Assembly (NCBI RefSeq): GCF_024460775.1 | Contig: NZ_JANFYZ010000001.1 | Span: 248,001 to 312,000 of the forward strand | DNA from: Desulfovibrio desulfuricans | GTDB taxonomy: Bacteria > Desulfobacterota > Desulfovibrionia > Desulfovibrionales > Desulfovibrionaceae | Reading direction: 5' to 3' | Length of the DNA stretch: 64,000 bases | Shown here: piece after piece, positions 18,315-26,854 of the stretch | How the letters are laid out: the number at the start of each line of letters is the position of its first letter | Numbering within the stretch: position 1 is the first letter of the stretch | The notes under the pieces: model-generated | Database searches by the model: none | What the model was told of the DNA's origin: nothing | The model's input: only the letters and a program-made list of their open reading frames with translations | Made by a program: the position numbers and the translations under genes

Positions 18315-18344
18315 TTGTGGACAGTTCCTTAATGGCGATATACA
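18315..18344 (+). promoter_or_regulatory. Putative sigma-70-type promoter of the PEP synthase gene
   Basis: TTGTGG at 18315-18320 and TATACA at 18339-18344 are separated by 18 bases, about 45 bases before the ATG at 18390. This would allow the PEP synthase to be transcribed apart from pyruvate carboxylase. A GGAGG-type ribosome binding site precedes the start. Confidence 0.45.
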
Positions 18345-18389
18345 ATTTCCAAGGTTGTTAAGCTTCTGTTTCCCAAACCGGAGGAAGAC

Positions 18390-21300
18390 ATGGCTAAGAT
18401 TCCCGCCGCCAAACCTGCGCAGAACAAACCCAAGGGCGCAGCGCCCGAGGCAGTTCAGAAAAAACTGGTGCTTGATGGCGCCGAAATTGTGCAGATTGGT
18501 CCCGAAGCGGAGTTGCTTGTTGGTGGTAAGAACTACAACACTGCCCTGATCAGTCAGATTCAGGGCATTCAGGCGCCCCATTTTCGCGCCATCTCATCCA
18601 TTGCCTTTCATCATCTGCTTGATGAAACAAAGGTTAATGGGCGTGTGGTACGCAGCGTGGTGGACCGTGAATACGGGCGCATTGACTGGAACGACCCCGA
18701 AATCAACCAGGATCCGGACTTCTTGCAGAAGTTCGTGCGTCAACTCGGCAAGCAGATTCATCAGGCCGCGCTGGCGGAAGGCGAGCAGACCAATACCAAG
18801 CTGCGCACCTTTATCAACAATATAGTCGAAGGGTTCGCCACCTCCCCCGAGGGCATCGACCAGTTGCGCAAGCGCTCGGTCATGGTGCAGGCGGCCATTT
18901 TGTCTGTTGAAGTGCCGCACGACGTTGCGGAAGCCGTGCGCGGCGCATACCGCGACATCTGCCGCGAAAACGAAGACGACATGACCCCCGTGGCCGTGCG
19001 TTCTTCCGCTGCGGGCGAAGACTCGCGCAAGAAGGCCTTTGCCGGTCTGCAGGATACCTACCTGAACATGGTGGGTGAAGACAGAGTGGTGGAAGCCTAC
19101 CATTGGGACTGCTCCTCCGCCTACAATCTGCGCTCCATGACCTACCGCCGCGAGGCCATCCTTGACGCTCTGGCCAAGGCCGAAGAAACCGGCGACGAGA
19201 GCATTGCTGAAAACGCCAAGCTTGAGTGGGCCATCGAGCACACCTCGCTTTCTGTCTGCATGATGCAGATGATCAATCCCGTGATTTCCGGTACGGCCTT
19301 TTCTGCCGATACCGCCACGGGTTGCCGCGGCACGGACCGCCGCGAACTGGTCAGCATCGATGCCAGCTACGGCCTCGGCGAGGCTGTGGTGGGCGGCAAG
19401 GTGACGCCTGACAAACTTTATGTCTTCCAGCGCGACGACGGTGGCGAAGTAGTCATCCGTCAGATGGGTTGCAAGGACATGAAGATCGTCTATGACGAAC
19501 GTGGCGGCACCCGCGAAGTGGAAGTGTCCGAGCTTGAGGCTCTGCGCTGGGCGCTTTCGCTCAGCCAGGCCGAACGCGTTGCCCAGGGCGTACGCGCTGT
19601 TAGCAAGGCGTACGGTGGCATCATCATGGACACGGAATTCTGCATTGACGCCAACGACAAGCTCTGGTTCGTCCAGGCGCGGCCCGAAACCCGCTGGAAC
19701 GACGACCTTGAGCTGCACCCCCATACCATCTTCATGCGCCGCCGCGAGGTGGACGCCAAAGCCGCCGCCGAAGCCGAAGTGCTGGTGGAAGGCAACGGCG
19801 CTTCACGCGGTGCTGGGCAGGGCACGGTGCGCTTTTTGCGCTCCGCCCTTGAACTGAACAAGATCGCCAAGGGCGATGTGCTTGCCGCCGAACGCACCGA
19901 CCCGGACATGGTGCCGGGCATGCGCGTAGCCTCGGCCATCATGGCCGACGTGGGCGGTGACACGAGCCACGCGGCCATTACCTCCCGCGAGCTTGGCATT
20001 GCCGCTGTTATCGGCATTCAGCGTCTCGACATCCTGCGTGCGCTCGACGGCGCGGAAGTGACCGTTGACGGCACGCGCGGTAAAGTCTACCGCGGCCTTT
20101 TGCCCCTGCACCTTGTGGGCGGCGAAATGGATCTCTCCAAGCTGCCCCTTACCAAAACCAAGGTCGGCCTTGTGCTGGCCGATGTGGGTCAGGCGCTGTT
20201 CCTCTCCCGTCTGCGCAACTTCCCCCAGTTTGAAGTGGGCCTGCTGCGTGCGGAATTCATGCTTGGCAACATCAGCATCCATCCGCAGGCGCTGGAAGCC
20301 TTTGACAACGGCGAGCTTGAAAATGTGGTGCACAGCAAGCTGAAAGAGCTTGAGAACCGCCTTTCCAAGGTGCTGCGCGAGCAGATGGCAGCCGGGCTGA
20401 TCGTATTCAACTTCAACCTGCGCGAATACGTGGGCGAAGTGACCGGCCTTGCCGCAGAGGTTGAAGCCTTTGCCGAAGCGAGCAAGAGCCTGAATGCGGA
20501 AGAAGTGCTGATGCAGCACCGCAAGATGCGCGAACTGGATCACAAGGTTGACCAGCACCTCGAAATGGCCTCGCGCCGCATTGAAGTGCTCAAAACTTCC
20601 AATGATCTGTCCGATCATGTGCGCATCATCATGGGCTATGACGACGCTCTGGCCCTGCTGAATCCGGCTGACCCAGAATCCGCCAAACGCGTTGCCGAAA
20701 TTGAAGCCACGGTTGAAGAACATGTGCGCCGCATCAAGGATCTGCCCGCAGTCACCAAGCTGATGGACAACATCAACCATCTGCGTGAAGAAGTAAGCCT
20801 GCGTTCGGGCCTGAAAAAGGAAATGGACGACCTGCGCAACCTGACGGACAAAATTCGCGGCATCATCAAGGCCCGCGGTTTCCGTACCGGCAAGGAGCAC
20901 TACGTTCAGACCCTGGCCCAGAACCTTGCCCTCTTTGCCATGGCCTTCTACGGCAAGCCCATCACGTACCGCACAACCGACTTCAAGAGCAACGAATACC
21001 GCAACCTGCTGGGCGGCAGCCTCTTTGAACATACCGAAGACAACCCCATGCTTGGCTATCGCGGCGTTTCGCGTAATATCCATGACTGGGAAGTTGAAGC
21101 CTTCAAGCTGGCCCGCGGCGTATACGGCGGCTCCAACCTGCGCATGATGCTGCCCTTTGTGCGCACTCTGGAAGAAGCCCGCTCCATGCGTAGCTACCTT
21201 GAGCAGGTTCACAAGCTCAAGAGCGGTCAGGACGGCCTGAAGATCATCCTCATGTCCGAGCTGCCTTCCAACGCCATTTTGGCCAAGCAGTTCATCACTG

Positions 21301-21965
21301 AGTTTGACGGCTTCTCCATCGGCTCCAACGACATGACCCAGATGGTGCTGGCGACAGACCGCGACAATTCGCGCCTGTCCCATATCTATGACGAGGAAGA
21401 TCCGGCGGTTGTCTGGGCTATCCTTGTCAGCATCTTCACCGGCCAGAAGTACGCCAAAAAGGTGGGCTTCTGCGGTCAGGGCGTGTCAAACAGCATCATC
21501 CTGCGCGGCCTGGTTGCCATCGCGGGCATCACCTCCGCCTCTGTGGTGCCGGATACCTACTACCAGACCGTGTTTGATATCGCCTCTGTGGAAGGGGAAA
21601 ACCATTCTGCTGCTGACCTCGGCAAATGGCTTGCCGCGCAACACCACAAGCGCCTTGCCGACCTGATGGAAAAGACCGGCTACGGTCATATCCTCAAGAA
21701 GTACAAGGAACCGCAGGATATTCAGGAATGGTACGAGGGCGAGTTGCAGCGTCGGCACGAACAGTTCCGCGATCACCTCGACACGCCCAAGGAAGCCTTC
21801 TACCGCGCCGAATTGCAGAGCTTCCGCTCCACCTTCCACAAGCCTGTGATCTACGCCACCTGGAACTGGGACGAAACGGTTGAGGATGCCCTGCATCACT
21901 CCGGCTTCCAGAACTTCGAGGAGCAGGCCAAGGCTCTGGAATACTCCCGCACGGTCAACGACTAG
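18390..21965 (+). CDS. ppsA: Phosphoenolpyruvate synthase / PEP-utilising enzyme, extended form
   Basis: 1191 residues, about 400 more than E. coli PpsA. It converts pyruvate and ATP to PEP, AMP and phosphate. The N-terminal nucleotide-binding domain includes PVAVRSSAAGEDS (about 205-217) and QARPETRW (about 430). The phosphohistidine domain has GGDTSHAAI (about 521-529; His is the phosphorylated residue). The C-terminal TIM barrel starts LLRAEFMLGN and ends with the FCGQGVSNS segment carrying the catalytic Cys. The barrel is interrupted at about 640-830 by a charged, helical, probably coiled-coil insertion. With pyruvate carboxylase upstream it completes a gluconeogenic/anaplerotic pair. A clear terminator follows. 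Confidence 0.93.
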   Translation: MAKIPAAKPAQNKPKGAAPEAVQKKLVLDGAEIVQIGPEAELLVGGKNYNTALISQIQGIQAPHFRAISSIAFHHLLDETKVNGRVVRSVVDREYGRIDWNDPEINQDPDFLQKFVRQLGKQIHQAALAEGEQTNTKLRTFINNIVEGFATSPEGIDQLRKRSVMVQAAILSVEVPHDVAEAVRGAYRDICRENEDDMTPVAVRSSAAGEDSRKKAFAGLQDTYLNMVGEDRVVEAYHWDCSSAYNLRSMTYRREAILDALAKAEETGDESIAENAKLEWAIEHTSLSVCMMQMINPVISGTAFSADTATGCRGTDRRELVSIDASYGLGEAVVGGKVTPDKLYVFQRDDGGEVVIRQMGCKDMKIVYDERGGTREVEVSELEALRWALSLSQAERVAQGVRAVSKAYGGIIMDTEFCIDANDKLWFVQARPETRWNDDLELHPHTIFMRRREVDAKAAAEAEVLVEGNGASRGAGQGTVRFLRSALELNKIAKGDVLAAERTDPDMVPGMRVASAIMADVGGDTSHAAITSRELGIAAVIGIQRLDILRALDGAEVTVDGTRGKVYRGLLPLHLVGGEMDLSKLPLTKTKVGLVLADVGQALFLSRLRNFPQFEVGLLRAEFMLGNISIHPQALEAFDNGELENVVHSKLKELENRLSKVLREQMAAGLIVFNFNLREYVGEVTGLAAEVEAFAEASKSLNAEEVLMQHRKMRELDHKVDQHLEMASRRIEVLKTSNDLSDHVRIIMGYDDALALLNPADPESAKRVAEIEATVEEHVRRIKDLPAVTKLMDNINHLREEVSLRSGLKKEMDDLRNLTDKIRGIIKARGFRTGKEHYVQTLAQNLALFAMAFYGKPITYRTTDFKSNEYRNLLGGSLFEHTEDNPMLGYRGVSRNIHDWEVEAFKLARGVYGGSNLRMMLPFVRTLEEARSMRSYLEQVHKLKSGQDGLKIILMSELPSNAILAKQFITEFDGFSIGSNDMTQMVLATDRDNSRLSHIYDEEDPAVVWAILVSIFTGQKYAKKVGFCGQGVSNSIILRGLVAIAGITSASVVPDTYYQTVFDIASVEGENHSAADLGKWLAAQHHKRLADLMEKTGYGHILKKYKEPQDIQEWYEGELQRRHEQFRDHLDTPKEAFYRAELQSFRSTFHKPVIYATWNWDETVEDALHHSGFQNFEEQAKALEYSRTVND

Positions 21966-21994
21966 CGCAAGCCGGTCAACCGACTGATACACCA

Positions 21995-22024
21995 AGGCCC
22001 GGATCTCAGGATTCGGGCCTTTTC
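21995..22024 (+). terminator. Rho-independent terminator after the PEP synthase gene
   Basis: AGGCCCG (21995-22001) pairs with CGGGCCT (22014-22020) across a 12-base loop and is followed by TTTT, 30 bases after the stop codon. Confidence 0.8.
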
Positions 22025-22077
22025 GTATACAGAGCGGGTTAGCTGCAAAAAACTTTTTCTGCTTACAGGAGACGCGT

Positions 22078-22455
22078 ATGCGCATGTGGATGTTGCCCCC
22101 GGAAGGCATGTGCCGCAAACATTTGCTGGGCGAACATGTGGAACTGCATATGCTCCTTGGCAGCATGCGGCGCGGCAAAAATATGGATGGCTTTCTTTCC
22201 GGCGGATTGGTTGACCCGCAGCTTGTCTTTGCCCGGCATGAGGAACTTGTGGCAGAGATGATCCGGCGTAGATTCAAACACACATCGCCCATTGATGCGA
22301 GTGAATGTGCTTCTTTGGCTGCCCGTTATGCAGGCCGCACCTTCATCAACATTGCCGCCAATGCTGCTGAATTGCAGCGCAGGTGCCCAGACTGCGCCCA
22401 CTTGATGTTAGCGAAAAACACCACAGCGCAATCAGGCACCACAAATGCAAACTGA
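22078..22455 (+). CDS. Pyrimidine-dimer DNA glycosylase-like protein (T4 endonuclease V family)
   Basis: 125 residues starting MRMWMLPPEGMCRKHLLGEH. The N-terminal helix, with a Glu at residue 22 in the HVEL segment, and the later pattern FARHEELVAEMIRRRFKH resemble phage T4 DenV. In DenV, Glu23 is catalytic and a similar helix recurs. DenV cleaves at UV-induced pyrimidine dimers. DenV uses the amino group of Thr2 after Met removal; here residue 2 is Arg, so the mechanism may differ or the protein may be only a distant relative. AGGAG lies about 7 bases before the ATG. The gene stands alone between two terminators. Confidence 0.6.
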   Translation: MRMWMLPPEGMCRKHLLGEHVELHMLLGSMRRGKNMDGFLSGGLVDPQLVFARHEELVAEMIRRRFKHTSPIDASECASLAARYAGRTFINIAANAAELQRRCPDCAHLMLAKNTTAQSGTTNAN

Positions 22456-22508
22456 TGCCCATGCGACAATAACATGCGCAACATCGATACGATATTTGAC
22501 TATCGCGC

Positions 22509-22546
22509 ACAAAAAAAGCCGGGCCTGGAAATCCAGACCCGGCTTT
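22509..22546 (-). terminator. Bidirectional terminator between convergent genes
   Basis: AAAGCCGGG-c-CTGGA pairs with TCCAG-a-CCCGGCTTT (22516-22546). On the minus strand it is followed by a run of seven T, making a strong terminator for the flavin oxidoreductase gene. Confidence 0.85.
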
Positions 22547-22569
22547 GCATGTTCAGGCAGGGTAGAGCG

Positions 22570-23724
22570 TTAGCTCTTGATGCTGAAGTTGAGCTTGCTC
22601 TGCATGTTCTGCACGCTCTTGCTCAATGTGCTCATGGCATCGTCAAATTCCTTTTGCAGGCTGTCCATGAGTTCATGCACCGAGATAATCTTGTTCACAC
22701 GGGCCACATTGGCGCCGCAAAAGGCAAAGCCGCGTTCAAGATTGCCCTTCATGGCGTTAATGAGCGCCTGGGCGATGCAGTAGGGCGTTTTTTCCTGTTC
22801 GCAGGTGTGTACGCAGTGGAACACGCATTTGAAAGGCTTTTTCTTGCCTTCGCGCGATGCCGTGATGAATTCATTGCCAAGAGCGCGGCCAGGCATGCCC
22901 ACCGGGCTTTTAATAATGGTGATGTCTTCATCGCGCGCAGAAAGGTAGCTCTGCTTGAAGCGGTCATCGGCATCGCATTCGTGGGTAGCCACAAAGCGGG
23001 TGCCCATCTGCACGCCGGAAGCGCCAAGATCGAGGAACTTCATGATGTCTGCGCCGGAGTACACCCCGCCGGCGGCGATAACAGGCACCGCGCGACCGCA
23101 CTTGTCTTCCATGGCCTTGGCGGCCTCAACCACCTGCGGCACCAGAACTTCAAGCGAATGGTTGGGATCCTGCAATTCTTCGGCCTTGAAACCGAGGTGG
23201 CCGCCAGCCTTGGGGCCTTCAACCACAAAGGCGTCAGGCGTGTAACCAAAACGCGAGGCCCATTTTTTGGCGATTACCGTGGCCGCTCGGGCCGAAGAAA
23301 CAATGGGAACCAGCTTGGTTTTGAATTCTTCCTTCTTTTCTTCGCACACCTGCAAGAGGTGATGCGGCATGTCGAGGGGAAGGCCAGCGCCGGAAAAGAT
23401 GATGTCCACCTTGTTTTCAACGGCGGTGCGCACCATCTGGCTGAACGTGGTAAGCGCCACCATCAGGTTGACGCCGATAATACCGTTGCTGAGTTCACGT
23501 GCTTTCAATATTTCATTGCGCAGGGCGCGCAGATTGGCTGTAAGAGGATCCTTGGCCACATCGGGTTCTTTCATGCCGATCATGGCCCCGGCGATGACGC
23601 CGATACCACCCTGATTGGCAACAGCCGACGCAAGCCCGGCAAGCGAAATACCCACGCCCATGCCACCCTGAACTACAGGGATTTTAGCCGTGAGATCACC
23701 TATCTTGAGTGCGGGGAAAGACAT
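22570..23724 (-). CDS. NAD(P)H-dependent flavin oxidoreductase / nitronate monooxygenase family
   Basis: 384 residues, an FMN-binding TIM barrel of the 2-nitropropane dioxygenase (YrpB/FabK-like) type. PVVQGGMGVGISLAGLASAV at the N-terminus, VVEGPKAGGHLG (FMN phosphate loop) and PVIAAGGVYSGADIMKFLDL are family signatures. Members oxidise nitronates or, in FabK, reduce enoyl-ACP; the substrate here is not determined. The C-terminal about 100 residues carry several Cys (FHCVHTCEQ, YCIAQAL, AFCGANV), beyond the minimal nitronate monooxygenase core. Start ATG 23724 has GGAGG upstream; longer in-frame starts do not. Confidence 0.85.
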   Translation of the reverse strand: MSFPALKIGDLTAKIPVVQGGMGVGISLAGLASAVANQGGIGVIAGAMIGMKEPDVAKDPLTANLRALRNEILKARELSNGIIGVNLMVALTTFSQMVRTAVENKVDIIFSGAGLPLDMPHHLLQVCEEKKEEFKTKLVPIVSSARAATVIAKKWASRFGYTPDAFVVEGPKAGGHLGFKAEELQDPNHSLEVLVPQVVEAAKAMEDKCGRAVPVIAAGGVYSGADIMKFLDLGASGVQMGTRFVATHECDADDRFKQSYLSARDEDITIIKSPVGMPGRALGNEFITASREGKKKPFKCVFHCVHTCEQEKTPYCIAQALINAMKGNLERGFAFCGANVARVNKIISVHELMDSLQKEFDDAMSTLSKSVQNMQSKLNFSIKS

Positions 23725-23866
23725 TGCAAGACCTCCGTCCTGTCCGTAAGCAGCATGCCACTTTGCATCGTTTCGATTACAAACGACATGCCTATGTTTG
23801 CCGGGAAGCATAGCTGGTAATTTCACAAGACGCAACAATCATCTTTAATATATGTATTCCGGCCCG

Positions 23867-26854
23867 TTATCCTGCGCATAGTGACGCATAGGGGCACCAG
23901 TCGCAATGGCGGTCCGGACGCGCCGTAAAGGACGGCGCATGGCGCATGTGCAGCAATACAAGAGAAAGCGCCGCGTGGCAGTATCCAATGGCCTCCGCCA
24001 GGTCTTCATCCACCAGCCCTCCAAAAAGAGGATACTCCCTGCCAGCGTTGCGCAGCTCAACCAAGGCTGCATCGCCGACCGGGCCAAGGCCGCTGCCCAC
24101 AGCCATGCTCACATAGCAGGGCAGTTGCAGGCTGGGCAGCCGGGGCCGCAACTCTTCAAACAGGGCATCCATATCTTCAAGCATCTGGGCGTCAGGCTCG
24201 TACCCCCCGCCAGTTTGCGTCTGGCGCAGGGCCGCAAAAAGGCTTTCAATACGCCTGAAATAAAGAATGTCGCCCCACAGGCTTCCATCATGTAATTTAA
24301 GGCTGCCGGTCTTGTAGTCAAGGATGTGCAGCAGGTCATCCCGCCGGTCAATGCGATCCATTATGCCCGTAAAGGAATATTCGCCGCCTGCCAGTGACAG
24401 CGTGGCCTTGAGTTCTTCCTCCAGCGCCACAATGATTGTGCTGTCGGGCTGATTATCCAGAAATCGTTGCAAGCGTACAGGGGCGGCTTCTTCCAGCATG
24501 AGGCAACTGTCCGGCGGCAAAATGCGGCGCAGGTCGGCCTTTTCAAGCTCCTCATGAAACCGCGCCAGCATGGTCTCGCGGCTGATATCACCCCGGCGCA
24601 CCTCTTTATTGAGATACGGTTCGTACAGCGCGTGCAGCGTATCGTGAATGCAGGTGCCCACGGCTGCGGGGTCGTCCCCTTCGTTGACCTCCTGCGGCGG
24701 TTGCAGCCTGCAGAGGTATTGCCAGGCAAAGCGCAGTGGGCACTGCTGGTAAACATCCAGCCTTGTGGGCGAAAGCGGTTTTTGGAGCAGGGCCAGCATG
24801 GCCTCGTGCAAGGCCTCTGTGCGGGGCAGGCTTTTGGGCGCGGCAGGGGTGCTGCGCACCACGCAACGGGCCATGCCCAACGGCCCCTGACCGGGCACAA
24901 GCAGCTCGCCACGGCGTTGTTCTTCTTCCCACAGCAGTTGCTCAACAAAGCGGCTGCGGCTTTTTTTGCCGTCAAAGAGCGCAGAGCGGCTGATCCCCTC
25001 CTGCCAGAAAAAGCGCACCTCCTGCGCTCCGGCGCAGAGCCGGTACAACGTGTGGGCTGTCGCCCGTTCGCGCCTGCGGGCATCGGGCAGGCCAAGCACC
25101 TGCCGCAATGAATCGGGCAGCAGAGGATCCTGCGCAGGGTTGCCGGGCAGTTTGTCGTCCGTGGCATCCACAATAAGCACCCTGTCAAAGTGCAGCAGGC
25201 GCGTTTCAAGCATGCCGAGCACCTGCAAGCCCGTGAGCGGCTCCGCCTCAAAAGGCACGCGCTCCTGCTGCAGCACTTCGCGCACTATGCCGTGCAACAC
25301 GCTGGTGGGAAAGGGCGTCTGCGCAAGACAATTTTGCCGCAACACAGGGGCCGCATGGCGGGCAAGCCGGTACATGGCCTCCGCATCCAGCGGAAAATGC
25401 CGCCACATGTCGCCGCCGTTGCGCAGCAGAAAATCGCAGATATTTTGCAGGCACAGGGCCATGCCCTCGGTGGTGTCCACCTGCCCTGGCTGGCGCACCA
25501 GCACATTGAGCGTGGCTTCAAAAAGCTCAAAAAGCGCAGGATGCATGCCCGGGGCGCACTCCCGCGCAACCTCGTCCATATTCACAAACCGCGCTCCGCC
25601 GCGGATCATGCCCTCAATGCGGCGCAAGACCTCGCGCAAATAAAGGGGCGTCGCGCTGCCATCATCCACGCGTAGCAGGTTCAGATAGGGGTGCCGCAGG
25701 CACTGGAGCAGGTTGCGCCAGTAGTAGCGGCCATCTTCCGTCCTGTTTTCCTGCAATTGCAGCAGGGCCTCAAGCAGTCGGTTAAGGGGCGAACGCTCCA
25801 GCGGGTAGCCCATGGAGACGTTGACGTCCTTGTTGGGCAGATGGTGCAGCACAGGCATGAGCAGGGCGCTGTCCGTGAGCACGACCGCCGTGGAAAGCCC
25901 GTCAGGAGCGGCTAAATCATTGTTGCTGCCGTTGCCGCTGCCCGGTGCCGCCAGTTCTTCATGCAATGCTTTAAGCTGTGAATGACAGTCGTACCCGGCA
26001 AAAAACGATATGCGCGGTTTGTGCGCGGCCTCGGCCTCCGTGGGCTCCACGGCAAGGCGAGCCGTGGCCTTCCAGCGGCGCAGCCACGCGGCCTGAGCCT
26101 CGCACGCCCAGTGCGGCGCGGCGCCAAGAGCCAGCGCCGGATCTGCATGCAGGCAAATCTGCCCGCCAGCCTGCCACAGCCTGCGCAGCAGGGCTTCTTC
26201 ACTGCCGGTGAGCAGCGAAAATCCGGCCATCACAACGGGGCGGTCATCTGCGGGCGTAAAAAAGCGGGGCAGGGCAAGGCCGTCTTCGCTGACGGTAAAG
26301 GCGTCCAGTCCCGGCGTCGTCCAGCGGCGGGCCTCCAGCGCGACCACATAGGCCTTGCCTATGCGCCCAAGAGCGCCCAGCAGGGCAGCCGCAGGGCCGG
26401 AAACCTCCTGCTCCACATGGCTGAGATCCACAGCAGCCACGCGCTGCCCCAGCATTTCTTCCAGCAGGTTTGAGAGCCGCAAGCCCCAGGGCAGAAAGTG
26501 CGCCATGTCCATGCGGGCAAAACGTGCGGCAAGGCCTTCGTCATCCTGCGCGAGACCCATAACGCATTCGTGCAGCAGGGCGACCCTGTCCAGCACGTTG
26601 GCCGTGTGGAGAGGGTCAGCGCTGGTTTGCGACCGCCAGGCCGAGATCACATCCGCCAGAGTCATGACCTTGGGCAGCAATCCCTGATAGCCTTCTTCCG
26701 CATAGAGCTTGGTAAGGTAACGCCAGGGCCGGTTGTGGGGCACGATCAGCAGGGTTGCGCCCGCCCGCCCCTTGCCGATGCTGGTCAGAAAGGCTTTGAG
26801 ATCGGGCAGAAAGGGCCGCTGCCAGGGAAAAACAAGAATCGGCGATGCGCTCAT
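23867..26854 (-). CDS. addB: AddB-like PD-(D/E)XK exonuclease subunit
   Basis: 995 residues. The N-terminal two-thirds resembles the inactive helicase-like scaffold of AddB, including LIVPHNRPWRYL. The C-terminal nuclease domain has MDRIDRRDDLLHILDYKTG near 825-845 (catalytic D and DYK). Four cysteines, one near 706 (QQCPLRF) and three near the end (CDWCPYASLC), match the 4Fe-4S staple of AddB-type nucleases. It would pair with AddA to resect DNA ends for recombination. ATG 26854 overlaps the addA stop (ATGA), showing coupling; an in-frame upstream start lies inside addA. Low sequence similarity is usual for AddB, so the symbol rests mainly on architecture and context. Confidence 0.85.
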   Translation of the reverse strand: MSASPILVFPWQRPFLPDLKAFLTSIGKGRAGATLLIVPHNRPWRYLTKLYAEEGYQGLLPKVMTLADVISAWRSQTSADPLHTANVLDRVALLHECVMGLAQDDEGLAARFARMDMAHFLPWGLRLSNLLEEMLGQRVAAVDLSHVEQEVSGPAAALLGALGRIGKAYVVALEARRWTTPGLDAFTVSEDGLALPRFFTPADDRPVVMAGFSLLTGSEEALLRRLWQAGGQICLHADPALALGAAPHWACEAQAAWLRRWKATARLAVEPTEAEAAHKPRISFFAGYDCHSQLKALHEELAAPGSGNGSNNDLAAPDGLSTAVVLTDSALLMPVLHHLPNKDVNVSMGYPLERSPLNRLLEALLQLQENRTEDGRYYWRNLLQCLRHPYLNLLRVDDGSATPLYLREVLRRIEGMIRGGARFVNMDEVARECAPGMHPALFELFEATLNVLVRQPGQVDTTEGMALCLQNICDFLLRNGGDMWRHFPLDAEAMYRLARHAAPVLRQNCLAQTPFPTSVLHGIVREVLQQERVPFEAEPLTGLQVLGMLETRLLHFDRVLIVDATDDKLPGNPAQDPLLPDSLRQVLGLPDARRRERATAHTLYRLCAGAQEVRFFWQEGISRSALFDGKKSRSRFVEQLLWEEEQRRGELLVPGQGPLGMARCVVRSTPAAPKSLPRTEALHEAMLALLQKPLSPTRLDVYQQCPLRFAWQYLCRLQPPQEVNEGDDPAAVGTCIHDTLHALYEPYLNKEVRRGDISRETMLARFHEELEKADLRRILPPDSCLMLEEAAPVRLQRFLDNQPDSTIIVALEEELKATLSLAGGEYSFTGIMDRIDRRDDLLHILDYKTGSLKLHDGSLWGDILYFRRIESLFAALRQTQTGGGYEPDAQMLEDMDALFEELRPRLPSLQLPCYVSMAVGSGLGPVGDAALVELRNAGREYPLFGGLVDEDLAEAIGYCHAALSLVLLHMRHAPSFTARPDRHCDWCPYASLCAG

